Shown here: in pieces, positions 25,258 to 33,300 of the stretch | Position numbering within the stretch: the stretch's first letter is position 1 | Layout: every line of letters begins with the position of its first letter | Assembly: GCF_000716595.1 (NCBI RefSeq) | Contig: NZ_JNXC01000019.1 | Span: 62,001 to 126,000, forward strand | DNA: 64,000 bases | DNA from: Saccharothrix sp. NRRL B-16314 | Lineage (GTDB): Bacteria; Actinomycetota; Actinomycetes; Mycobacteriales; Pseudonocardiaceae | Reading direction: 5' to 3' | Made by a program: the position numbers and the translations under genes | Notes under the pieces: model-generated | What the model saw: only the letters and a program-made list of their open reading frames with translations | The model's database searches: none | Told to the model about the DNA's origin: nothing

Positions 25258-26399
25258 GCCGCCTGGCCTCGCTCACCCGCACCGTCGCGCGCGGATCGCG
25301 CCGAGCGGTACTGCCCGAGGTCCACCACCTCGCCCGACGAAGTACCGGCCGCACAGTTTCCGGCGGACGTGTGCAGCGCGGTGCGGAACACGAGGACGTC
25401 CTCGTGGGCGATCAGGTGCAGCGGGAGTCCGGCCTCGCGTTGCTTGCGGATGAAGTCGCGCTGGAAGAAGCTGCCGCGCGCCACGAGGTCGGTGGCGGCG
25501 GCGCGGGCGAGCAGTGCGACGTTGCGCTCGACCGGGATCAGGCCGGCGGCGCGTCCGCAGGCGAGGATCTGGGAGGGCAGGTCGATCAGCTCGGCGTGTT
25601 CGCGCCACGGGCGGATGGTGATGGCGATGTGCCCACCGGGCTTGAGGAAGGTGCGCAGCGCGGCGAGGATGCGCGTGAATCCGGCCAGCAGCCGGTGGTG
25701 GCCGATGTTGGCGAGGTTGCCGCGGTCGAGGGTGTTGCCGTAGAGGTGGTGGTACTTCTGCACCCCGACGCCGGGTACCGCCGACACCTGCCCGTGGGTG
25801 GACGGGCCGTAGGGCGGGGAAGTCACCACCAGCGCCGCCCGGCCGACGTACTCAGGTGGGAGCAGCGTCACGAGCTGGCGGGCGTCGCCGTGGAACACCC
25901 GTGCGTCGATCCCGTCGTCACCGCCGACGCCCTGCTCCCGCGCGAGGTCGAGATTCGCCTGCGCAACCTCGACCCAGTGGGGTTCGTACTCCACGCCGAC
26001 GGCGCGGCGACCGAGCCGGACGGCTTCGACCAGGGTGGTGCCGATGCCGCACATCGGGTCGAGCACCAGCTCGCCCGGCTTCGTGTAGTGGGTGACGGCG
26101 TGGCGGACAACCTCGGGCAGCATCTTGGCCGGATGCGCGGTCGACTCGGGCGTGTACTTGTTCTTGCGCTGGGCAGCCGGCGAGGACTGCGCGGTCGTCC
26201 ACACCGACACTGCGGGCGGCTCCGCGCTGCTCTTCTGCTCACCGTTGTCCACAGAGTTGTCCACAGGGGTGGGCGAGGTGTCGAGTGCGGTGATGAGCGC
26301 GCGTGGGATGCGTTGGGTCGGCTCGTCGCCGACCGCTGCGGTGGTCGTCGCGGAGGGCTCGGCGGTGGGCTGGTGGGTGGCGTCGTGTGTCACGGGCAT
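25254..26399 (-). CDS. DNA methyltransferase with TSPPYG motif (N4C/N6A type)
   Basis: 381 residues. The SAM-binding motif is LVLDPMCGIGTTLVEAVRLG and the catalytic motif VVTSPPYG; their order (catalytic motif after SAM motif, with KYTPESTAHPAKMLPEV before) is that of amino-methyltransferases acting on N4 of cytosine or N6 of adenine. The first ~80 residues are low complexity. ATG 26399 is preceded by AGGAAGG. It lies 79 bp downstream of the methyltransferase-like gene and overlaps the C5 methylase by ATGA, so it belongs to the same operon. Confidence 0.85.
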   Translation of the reverse strand: MPVTHDATHQPTAEPSATTTAAVGDEPTQRIPRALITALDTSPTPVDNSVDNGEQKSSAEPPAVSVWTTAQSSPAAQRKNKYTPESTAHPAKMLPEVVRHAVTHYTKPGELVLDPMCGIGTTLVEAVRLGRRAVGVEYEPHWVEVAQANLDLAREQGVGGDDGIDARVFHGDARQLVTLLPPEYVGRAALVVTSPPYGPSTHGQVSAVPGVGVQKYHHLYGNTLDRGNLANIGHHRLLAGFTRILAALRTFLKPGGHIAITIRPWREHAELIDLPSQILACGRAAGLIPVERNVALLARAAATDLVARGSFFQRDFIRKQREAGLPLHLIAHEDVLVFRTALHTSAGNCAAGTSSGEVVDLGQYRSARSARDGAGERGQAA

Positions 26400-26478
26400 G
26401 CCTTCCTGGCGGTGCGGTGCGGTGCAGTGCGGTCCGGGGTGGGAGAGGTCGTCGTCCGGCGCGGGTCGGGCGCGATGC

Positions 26479-27603
26479 TCAACTGAGGTCTTCGGGCTGC
26501 GGGACCACGTCCGTGGGCGGACTCGGCGACGCCGCGGGCGTGGGCTGGTGGTCGTGCGGCTGGGCGAAGACGAGGACGTCGGAGTGGATGCGCCGATGCG
26601 GCGCGGGCAGCCCGCGCACCAGGGCACGGTGACGTGCACGCGCGTCGCCGTCGTCGGTGTCGCGGTCACCGCGAACGCCGTCGGAGTGGGCGTCGGCGAG
26701 GTGGAAACGACCGTCGTGGATCGGCGTGTGCAGGGCGACGATGTACTGGAGGTAGAGCAGGTCGGCGTTCTGTCCTGCGGTCACCACCGCGCCCGTCGGG
26801 TCGGTCAGCTCGCCCGACGTCCAGTCACAGTGCGTGAGCACGACGAGGATGCCACCGACCCGTAGCCGCCGTGCCGCGTAGAGCGCGATGAGGTCGGCGG
26901 TGTTGCCGTCACCGTGGTCGCCGGAGCGGTGCGACGGCAGGCTGGTGACGATCAGATCGGCGCTGTCCACCGGTTCGGTCCCCGCGTGCGGGAAGGGCAC
27001 CTCGACGGTGACTTTCGGTGCCGTGGGGAGGGTCGCGGGAGCCGGACCCACCCCGCCGACGAGGTCGGCCCAGAACGGGCGGGAAGCCGGGCCGGTCGAC
27101 GTCGCGTCGACCGGGACGCGCTCGACGCGCACGCCGCGGTCGAGGCGTTCGACAGCGGCGATGGTGTCGGCCAGGTCGGGGTCCGGCTCGGTGCCGGGGG
27201 CGTGGTCGATGACGCCGTCGGCACCGACCACGCCGAGCGTCGTGCGGGTGCGCTCGGGGGTCGACCAGTCCAACAGCACGACCCGTTCGGCGGGCTTGCT
27301 GAACGAGGTGACGATTCGCTCGACGAGGGTCGCGGGCCACATGGCGTCGAGGTCGATCGGCGCGGTGCCGGCGGTCCAGACGGTCGCCGGAGTCGGGGTC
27401 GAGGCCGACCCGCGTGAGCGCGAGCGGCCGGTGCCGGCCGTGGACTTCGCGGGCTTGCCGGGGCTGACCCGGGTGGTGCTCGGAGCGGTCGGCCAGGGTC
27501 GGCGGTCACCGCCCCGGTGCCCGCCGGGGCGGGCCGGAGCCGGGTGGGTGGAGTCGACGCGCCGTCGGGGCGAGCGGCGGGCGGAGTTGTCGGGCTGGGT
27601 CAC
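26479..27603 (-). CDS. Methyltransferase-like protein with degenerate catalytic motif
   Basis: 374 residues from GTG 27603 (GAAGGGAC upstream). After a ~90-residue basic, proline-rich N-terminus comes MWPATLVERIVTSFSKPAER and VVLLDWSTPER, resembling the start of an amino-methyltransferase SAM domain, then DLIVTSLPSHRSGD in the place of the SPPY motif, and YAARRLRVGGILVVLTHCDW. The expected glycine-rich SAM motif and Pro-Pro-Tyr are lost, so it is probably not catalytic and may be a partner or DNA-binding subunit of the next methyltransferase. It is first gene of the leftward operon. Confidence 0.65.
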   Translation of the reverse strand: MTQPDNSARRSPRRRVDSTHPAPARPGGHRGGDRRPWPTAPSTTRVSPGKPAKSTAGTGRSRSRGSASTPTPATVWTAGTAPIDLDAMWPATLVERIVTSFSKPAERVVLLDWSTPERTRTTLGVVGADGVIDHAPGTEPDPDLADTIAAVERLDRGVRVERVPVDATSTGPASRPFWADLVGGVGPAPATLPTAPKVTVEVPFPHAGTEPVDSADLIVTSLPSHRSGDHGDGNTADLIALYAARRLRVGGILVVLTHCDWTSGELTDPTGAVVTAGQNADLLYLQYIVALHTPIHDGRFHLADAHSDGVRGDRDTDDGDARARHRALVRGLPAPHRRIHSDVLVFAQPHDHQPTPAASPSPPTDVVPQPEDLS

Positions 27604-27655
27604 GGGTGTCCCTTCACCAGGGGTGGGTGCGCATGTCGGTGTGAGGCGCTGATGA

Positions 27656-27695
27656 CACCCCTGAACTCCGAAATACGACCCCTCCGGGGACACGC
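27656..27695 (-). promoter_or_regulatory. 40-bp conserved element, copy A
   Basis: Read on the minus strand it begins GCGTGTCCCCG and ends CGGAGTTCAGGGGTG; both blocks recur exactly, with the same total length, at 29034-29073. It lies 53 bp upstream of the GTG at 27603, in the leader of the modification operon. Could be a shared promoter/operator or a leader RNA element. Confidence 0.6.
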
Positions 27696-27880
27696 CCCCG
27701 GCCACTTTTCTCAACCGGATTTTCGACAGCGAATAGCGGGAAAGGTTCGCGCACGTATGCCCGCGCAGAGGGAGGCGGCGGGCCCAGGGAGAAGGTGACC
27801 GAGCGCTTTTTCGATCCCGCCGGAGGTCGCGGGCACCCCGGCCATGGCAGCGCGTGACGACTCGCTCACGGCTATGATCA

Positions 27881-27902
27881 AACTAGTACCGAACTAGTAC
27901 CG
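27881..27902 (-). repeat. Two tandem 11-bp repeats (CGGTACTAGTT)
   Basis: Two exact head-to-tail copies of an 11-bp unit, CGGTACTAGTT on the minus strand. The same unit, slightly varied, occurs in inverse orientation at 28018-28072. One unit per DNA turn suggests side-by-side protein binding on one face. Confidence 0.75.
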
Positions 27903-28017
27903 GGAACCCATATTGCCAGCTAGGCAGGCATTACCGGACGGGTCGATTTGATCTTGACTGCGCGTGTTCAGTGATGAGTGGATCTTGTGACCCCTGCGGC
28001 GGCGGGGTGGTGATCGC

Positions 28018-28072
28018 CGGTACCTCTGCGGTACTCGTTCGGTACCAGTTTGGTCATCGGTTGGTACTACCC
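28018..28072 (+). repeat. Phased array of five 11-bp GGTAC-type units
   Basis: Units start every 11 bp: CGGTACCTCTG (28018), CGGTACTCGTT (28029), CGGTACCAGTT (28040), a degenerate TGGTCATCGGT (28051) and TGGTACTACCC (28062). It ends about 55 bp before the ATG at 28127. The arrangement suits an operator array or iteron-like binding sites for an element-encoded protein. Confidence 0.7.
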
Positions 28073-28126
28073 GCCGTGGCGTCCTGGGCAAGTCGTTGAT
28101 TCCGACTTGCTTTCGGGAGCCATTCC

Positions 28127-29194
28127 ATGAGTTCACGTGAGGCTATTCCGCGCTCCGGTTTCGAGCGCGGCTCCATGCCGTTGGACGCGGCGCGGTCGGC
28201 GTTCGAGTGGCTGGTCGCCGGGCCGCGTCCGGTGTCGGTGGACGGCCGGTTGTTCCCCGGTCTCCCGGCACGCCGGGTGCCGCTGGACGAGCTGCGCGAC
28301 CGGCTGCTGCGCCGCCGCTGCCCGCAGACGCTGCGGGACGCGGCGTGGGCACACCTGGTCCTGCTCGCCCGCACCGAGGGCGACGCCTGGACCGTCGGCG
28401 CGGTCGGTGTCGCGCTGCCCGCGCTGACCACCATCGCCGCCACCTTGTCGGCGAAGTTCGCCGGTGACCCGAGCGACATCCACGCGGCGGTGCTCGCCGG
28501 TTTCGTCGCCGAGCTCGGCGGGATCGACCTGCGCCGTCCGCGGGTCATGTTGCGTCTGCGGTGGGCCGCCTACCGCGCCGGCCACGCGTGCGTGCGCGAG
28601 GCGCTGGACGCGCCGGTGCCCTCCGGTCACGCGGGCGAGGGCTTCCGCTCGACGATGCCGCCGCCCCCGTGGGGCCACCCCGACTTCGTCCTCGCCCGCG
28701 CCGTCGCCGAGCACGCCATCACCTCCGCCGAGGCCGAACTCATCGGCTCCACCCGGCTGGAAGGTGTGCCGCTGGCCGACGCCGCGACCGGCCGCAACCT
28801 CTCCTACCAAGCAGCGAAGAAGGCGCGCCAACGCGCCGAGCACCGCCTGGTCGCCTACCTGCTCGGCGACACCACCGACACCCCGCACTCCGGTCCGCGC
28901 GAGGGCGACGTGGCGACCCGGGTGGCCGACGCGGTGACCATCACAGCCGCCGCCCAGCACTCGACCATCGCCGCCTCGCCGTCACGCAATGTCACTGATC
29001 TGGCGGCGCGCACGGCGAAGAGAGTCGGCGACCGCGTGTCCCCGCAGGGCCGATTTTCCGGAGTTCAGGGGTGCGGGAGGAAACCAGCCACCCCCGCGCA
29101 CACCACCTCTTCGCCCACGCCGCCGCGCGAGTCCACGCAGCACTCGGCACAGCGGCCGTCGGGCACGACTCCGGGAGTGTCGCGATGCGCCTGA
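28127..29194 (+). CDS. Putative sigma-region-4-like HTH protein, first gene rightward
   Basis: Up to 355 residues from ATG 28127 (GGGAG upstream). The region around 190-250 (HAITSAEAELIGSTRLEGVP, AATGRNLSYQAAKKARQRAE) resembles sigma-factor region 4 or a related HTH, with a conserved helical N-terminal domain (RRCPQTLRDAAWAHLVLLA) before it. The last ~90 residues are low complexity, contain the 40-bp element in their DNA, and the frame overlaps the next gene by 10 bp. It may be the regulator that binds the 11-bp arrays just upstream (inference). Confidence 0.6.
   Translation: MSSREAIPRSGFERGSMPLDAARSAFEWLVAGPRPVSVDGRLFPGLPARRVPLDELRDRLLRRRCPQTLRDAAWAHLVLLARTEGDAWTVGAVGVALPALTTIAATLSAKFAGDPSDIHAAVLAGFVAELGGIDLRRPRVMLRLRWAAYRAGHACVREALDAPVPSGHAGEGFRSTMPPPPWGHPDFVLARAVAEHAITSAEAELIGSTRLEGVPLADAATGRNLSYQAAKKARQRAEHRLVAYLLGDTTDTPHSGPREGDVATRVADAVTITAAAQHSTIAASPSRNVTDLAARTAKRVGDRVSPQGRFSGVQGCGRKPATPAHTTSSPTPPRESTQHSAQRPSGTTPGVSRCA
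29034..29073 (+). promoter_or_regulatory. 40-bp conserved element, copy B
   Basis: Second copy of the 40-bp element at 27656-27695: GCGTGTCCCCG at 29034-29044 and CGGAGTTCAGGGGTG at 29059-29073. It lies about 110 bp upstream of the pilin gene, inside the 3' end of the preceding frame. Its position before the first transfer gene mirrors copy A before the modification operon. Confidence 0.6.
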
Positions 29195-29712
29195 CCCGTA
29201 CCCCAGTTCGCCCTCACCACCACTGCCGGCCCGGTGACAACCGGCCTCGCCGCAGGTTTGTCCTCAGCCGCCGTGAGGTGACCTCGCGAGCCCACACACC
29301 GACGTGCGCGGGCCCGCGGCGGCCGACCGACGACGGCAACACACCTCCGACTTCTGATGGGCGTAGCGACCGCCGCCGCAGCGTCCGCCGTCGCGTGCTG
29401 TTCGTTGCCGCACTGGTCGTGGTGGCGCTGCAGGCCTCCGGCGCGACGGCGCACGCCGACACCATGGTGCTCGCGATCGCGGGCAGCGTCGACGAGGTCC
29501 TGACCAACATCCGCAACTGGTTGATGGGCATCCTCGCCGGCCTGGCGACGGTGTTCTTCACCATCGGGGGCGTCCGCCGGGTGTTCGGTGGCGGTGACCC
29601 CGGCGAGCAGGAGAAGTCCAAGCAGGCATTCAAATCGGCCGGGATCGGGTACGGCCTAGCCGCACTCGCGCCACTGGTCGTCACCGTGCTCAAGGGCATC
29701 GTGGGGGCCTGA
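29185..29712 (+). CDS. VirB2/TrbC-like conjugative pilin
   Basis: 175 residues. After a basic N-terminus of ~65 residues there is a signal-like hydrophobic stretch (RRRVLFVAALVVVALQASGA, then ATAHAD), followed by two transmembrane helices (IRNWLMGILAGLATVFFTIG and IGYGLAALAPLVVTVLKGIV) around a charged loop. Size after cleavage and the two-helix hairpin match VirB2/TrbC pilins of type IV secretion. GGGAG precedes ATG 29185. It begins the transfer gene set and is followed after 4 bp by the VirB6-like gene. Confidence 0.7.
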   Translation: MRLTRTPVRPHHHCRPGDNRPRRRFVLSRREVTSRAHTPTCAGPRRPTDDGNTPPTSDGRSDRRRSVRRRVLFVAALVVVALQASGATAHADTMVLAIAGSVDEVLTNIRNWLMGILAGLATVFFTIGGVRRVFGGGDPGEQEKSKQAFKSAGIGYGLAALAPLVVTVLKGIVGA

Positions 29713-29716
29713 GGCG

Positions 29717-32062
29717 ATGCGCCCGCCGAACAGGCCGGTCAGGTCTGCCCCACGACGCACACCGGTCGGCCCCACCGTCGGCTCACCGCACGACACAACG
29801 CCCAGCGCGCGCAGCGGATCGGTGCCGACGGACTACCGGGAGATGCTCGCGCCTCCGGCCGCGAGCCCCCGTCAGGCCCGCCGGGTGGTGCGACCGCCCC
29901 GCACGACGCGCGACCGGACGCTACCGGCGTTGGCGGTGAGCCTGGTCGTCCTGCTGGGCGTCGCTCTCGCCGCAGTGGCACTCACATCCGGGTCGGGCTC
30001 CCTCGTCACGCGGGTCACCGCCGCACAACCGCTGCCGAGCCCGACCGTCGACCCGGGCACGTGCGGACCGGGCTCACCGCTGCGGCCGGTCTGCACCCCG
30101 CCCACACAGCCGACGGCGGCCACGACGACCGGGTTGCCCGTGTCCAACCCCAGCAGGCCGTCCGCCTCGGCCAGCTGCGTCCCAGGACCGCTGCAGCCCG
30201 GGTGCCCCGGCCCGAGCACCACGTCGTCGCCGTGCACGGGCCAGGGCTGCATCCCGCAACCCGGTGCCACCACGACACCGACGACCACACCCGGCACCGG
30301 GCAGCCAGGACAGGGCGAGCAGACCGAGGACGACTGCGGGATCACCGACATCGGTGCCTGCATCACCGAAGCCATCAACGCCTTCTTCCGGGGCATCGTC
30401 ACCGAGGCACTCAACCCGCTGCTGGACCTGCTGTCGCGCACGCTGCTGACCACGCCGATGCCCGACTCGCTGCCGCGGGTGGGCGAGCTGTGGGACAACT
30501 CCTGGCAAATCCTGCTGGTCTCCTACGGCCTGCTCGTGCTCATCGCCGGGATCGTCGCGATGGGATACCAGACCGTCCAGACCCGACACTCCATCAAGGA
30601 ACTCGCCCCGCGCCTGGTCGTCGGGTTCCTGGCCGGTGCCCTGTCGCTGTGGGTGGCGACCACGGGCATCCAGATCGCCAACGCGCTCGTCGCGGCGATC
30701 ATGGGCGGCGGGGTCGACGCGAACTCCGCGGGCGAGACGCTGCGCAACCTCGTACTCGGCAGCCTCAACGGCGGCATCTGGATCATCTTCATCGGCGTCT
30801 TCCTCGCCGGGATGCTCGTCGCGCTGCTCATCACCTACGTGGTGCGGGTCGCGCTGACCATCATCCTCATCGCCGGGGCCCCGATGGCGCTGATGTTCCA
30901 CGCCCTGCCCCAGACCGAAGGCATCGCCTACTGGTGGTGGAAAACCTACGGCGGCTGCCTCGCAATCCAACTCGGCCAAAGCCTGACGCTGATCACCGCG
31001 ATGAAAGTGTTCCTCGCCCCCGGCGGATTCACCCTCTTCGGCCCCACCACCTCCGGTCTGATCAACCTGCTCGTCGCGCTCGCGCTGATGTACATCCTGT
31101 TCAAGATCCCGTTCTGGGTGCTGTCGTCGGTGCGCGGCGGGGGTGGCAGGCGCGGTCTGATCGGGTCGCTGGTCAAGGGCTTCCTCGCCTACAAGACCTT
31201 CGGCCTGCTCCGCGGTGGCGGTGGCGGTGGCGGCAAGAGCCCGAAGCCACGCCCGTCGGGCGGCGGCCGGGGCGGCAACGGCGGCGGAAGGTCCAGCGGC
31301 GGCAGCGGTTCGTCCAACCCGTACGCCAACACGCGCACCACCGGAGGCGGGCAGTACGTCCTGCCGCTGCCCGGTGTGCGCCGCACCCGCCCGACGGGCA
31401 AGCCCACGCCGAAGCCGACGTCCGGTCCGACCTCGAAGTCCTCCGGTCCGCGGGGCCGCCAGCTGGCGCTGCCGTTGGGGGACGACTGGCCGGAGAACAA
31501 GCCGGTCCTCGGCCGTGACGGGCAGTACCGGCTGCCCCTGGACGTCCAGCGCACGACGCCACGACCGGCCTCACCCACCGGGACGGACACCGGCGGTCGT
31601 CGCACCCGCCCGGCCGGGGGCAAGCAGCTCGAGTTGCCGTGGGACCCCTACCAGGGCAACCGCCCGAACCGGTCCGGGCAGTACCCGCTGCCCCTGGACG
31701 GGGTGCGTCGAGTGCCCCGCCCGGTGAATCCGCCGCCTCCACCTCCACGACCGAGCGGACGTCGGGTGGTTCAGCCGGAGCTGCCCTTCGACCCGTACAA
31801 GGGCGACCGGGCGACCCGCAGCGGCCAGTACCCGCTGCCGCTGGACGGCCTGCGCCGGGCTCCCGCCACCAAGCCCGCAGCCGCTCCGCCACCAGCGGCA
31901 CCGCCTCGGCGCGTGCCGCGCGCGGGACAGCAGCTGCGGTTGCCGCTGGACCTGCCCAAACCCGCCAAGCCACCGACGACGCCGGTCTTCAGCTCACCAC
32001 CGCCACCGCCACCGCCGCCACCGGCGCGGCCGAGTCCCAAGCCAGGAGGTAAGACCTCATGA
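29717..32062 (+). CDS. VirB6/TrbL-like transfer channel protein with C-terminal repeats
   Basis: 781 residues. One TM helix near 70-90 (LALAVSLVVLLGVALAAVAL) is followed by a Cys/Pro/Thr linker with paired cysteines (CGPGSPLRPVC, CVPGPLQPGC). A polytopic core at about 255-460 holds six or so helices (LLVSYGLLVLIAGIVAMGYQ, LLITYVVRVALTIILIAGAP), matching the inner-membrane channel of type IV secretion. The last ~290 residues are Gly/Pro-rich with repeated QLxLPL and GQYPLPLDGxRR motifs, probably a flexible cytoplasmic tail. The next gene overlaps by ATGA. Confidence 0.8.
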   Translation: MRPPNRPVRSAPRRTPVGPTVGSPHDTTPSARSGSVPTDYREMLAPPAASPRQARRVVRPPRTTRDRTLPALAVSLVVLLGVALAAVALTSGSGSLVTRVTAAQPLPSPTVDPGTCGPGSPLRPVCTPPTQPTAATTTGLPVSNPSRPSASASCVPGPLQPGCPGPSTTSSPCTGQGCIPQPGATTTPTTTPGTGQPGQGEQTEDDCGITDIGACITEAINAFFRGIVTEALNPLLDLLSRTLLTTPMPDSLPRVGELWDNSWQILLVSYGLLVLIAGIVAMGYQTVQTRHSIKELAPRLVVGFLAGALSLWVATTGIQIANALVAAIMGGGVDANSAGETLRNLVLGSLNGGIWIIFIGVFLAGMLVALLITYVVRVALTIILIAGAPMALMFHALPQTEGIAYWWWKTYGGCLAIQLGQSLTLITAMKVFLAPGGFTLFGPTTSGLINLLVALALMYILFKIPFWVLSSVRGGGGRRGLIGSLVKGFLAYKTFGLLRGGGGGGGKSPKPRPSGGGRGGNGGGRSSGGSGSSNPYANTRTTGGGQYVLPLPGVRRTRPTGKPTPKPTSGPTSKSSGPRGRQLALPLGDDWPENKPVLGRDGQYRLPLDVQRTTPRPASPTGTDTGGRRTRPAGGKQLELPWDPYQGNRPNRSGQYPLPLDGVRRVPRPVNPPPPPPRPSGRRVVQPELPFDPYKGDRATRSGQYPLPLDGLRRAPATKPAAAPPPAAPPRRVPRAGQQLRLPLDLPKPAKPPTTPVFSSPPPPPPPPPARPSPKPGGKTS

Positions 32063-33300
32063 CCGCTCCCGTCCGCATCCCGGCCGATGTCGACATGCAC
32101 GACCGCGTTCTCGGGCCGCTGACCGCACGCCAACTGGCCATCCTCGCCCCCGCCGGGGCGGTGCTCTACCTGATCTGGGCGGCCACCCGTGCTTTCGTCC
32201 CGATCCCGGTGTTCGCCGCGTTCGCCGTCCCGGTCGGCGCGGTGTTGGCGATGCTCGCCCTGGGCAAGCGCGACGGGGTGCCGATGGACAAGCTGCTCGT
32301 CGCCGCGATCCGGCAACGCGTCGCTCCCCGGCACCAGGTGGCCGCCCCGGAGGGCGTGTGCCCGGCACCTGCCTGGCTCACCCCGGACACCGACCGGAGC
32401 ACGAGCCCGACCGTGGGTCGCCGCAAGGGCGGCAAGGGCGGGACCGGGCAGCCCGAGCAGGTGTCGCCTTCGGCGTTGCGGCTGCCAGCGGAGGCCGTCA
32501 CCGACACCGGGGTGGTCGACCTCGGCAGCGACGGCCTGGCGGTGGTCGCGGTCGCCAGCACGGTCAACTTCGCACTGCGGACCCCGAACGAGCAGGAGGC
32601 GCTGGTCGCTTCGTTCGGCCGCTACCTGCACTCCCTGACCGCACCGGTCCAGGTGCTCGTGCGCACCGAACGCCTCGACCTCTCCACCCAGATTGCCGAG
32701 CTGCGCGAGCGCGCGGGTGGGCTGCCGCACCCGGCGCTGGAGGCCGCCGCCGTCGAGCACGCCGACTACCTGGTCCAGCTCGGGCAGCAGTCCGACCTGC
32801 TGCGCCGCCAGGTGCTGCTCGTGCTGCGCGAGCCGCTCGGCACAGCGGCGCCGACCGACGGGTTGGGCGGACCCGGCCCGCTCGCGGTGCTCGGGTCGAT
32901 GACGGGCAAGCACCGCAAACAGGCGGACGGACAGATCGACGCCGGAACACGCCGGGCGGCTGAGTCCCGGCTGGTGCGCCGTCTCGGCGAGGCGATCGAG
33001 CTGCTGTCCCCGGCCGGAATCGTGGTCACCTCGCTCGACGCCGGACAGGCGACGGCGGTGCTGGCCTCGGCGTGCAATCCCGACAGCCTGCTGCCCCCGT
33101 CCGCCGGGTTGGCCGGCGCGGACGAGGTCATCACCACCTCCGGCGCGGACCTCGCCGAGGACGACCCCAACGACGGCCGCTTCTTTGCACACACCGCCAC
33201 GGCACCCAGCCGGTCGGAGGACAGCGACGAGTACGGGGACGACTGGGACTACGAGGACGACTACCCGGATGACTCCGAGGACGAGAGGGGGCGGTCCTGA
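32059..33300 (+). CDS. PrgI-family (VirB3-like) transfer protein
   Basis: 413 residues. It begins MTAPVRIPADVDMHDRVLGP and has two adjacent membrane helices (LAILAPAGAVLYLIWAATRA and FAAFAVPVGAVLAMLALGK), the signature of PrgI proteins that work with VirB4 in Gram-positive conjugation. A soluble domain follows (about 150-340; DGLAVVAVASTVNFALRTPN) and a very acidic C-terminal tail. It overlaps VirB6 by ATGA and the VirB4 gene by one base. Confidence 0.82.
   Translation: MTAPVRIPADVDMHDRVLGPLTARQLAILAPAGAVLYLIWAATRAFVPIPVFAAFAVPVGAVLAMLALGKRDGVPMDKLLVAAIRQRVAPRHQVAAPEGVCPAPAWLTPDTDRSTSPTVGRRKGGKGGTGQPEQVSPSALRLPAEAVTDTGVVDLGSDGLAVVAVASTVNFALRTPNEQEALVASFGRYLHSLTAPVQVLVRTERLDLSTQIAELRERAGGLPHPALEAAAVEHADYLVQLGQQSDLLRRQVLLVLREPLGTAAPTDGLGGPGPLAVLGSMTGKHRKQADGQIDAGTRRAAESRLVRRLGEAIELLSPAGIVVTSLDAGQATAVLASACNPDSLLPPSAGLAGADEVITTSGADLAEDDPNDGRFFAHTATAPSRSEDSDEYGDDWDYEDDYPDDSEDERGRS

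Larger units (their letters stand above)
27604..28126. promoter_or_regulatory. Divergent control region of the element
   Basis: 523 bp between the leftward modification operon and the rightward transfer operon, lower in GC than its surroundings. It holds one 40-bp conserved element (27656-27695), a pair of tandem 11-bp repeats on one side (27881-27902) and a phased 11-bp array in the opposite orientation on the other (28018-28072). No gene is visible. It is presumably the main promoter or switch region of the element and could also host an origin. Confidence 0.6.

Noticed and set aside
27881..28072. Repeats as a CRISPR array
   Set aside because: Units are 11 bp and contiguous without spacers, and no cas genes occur in the window.
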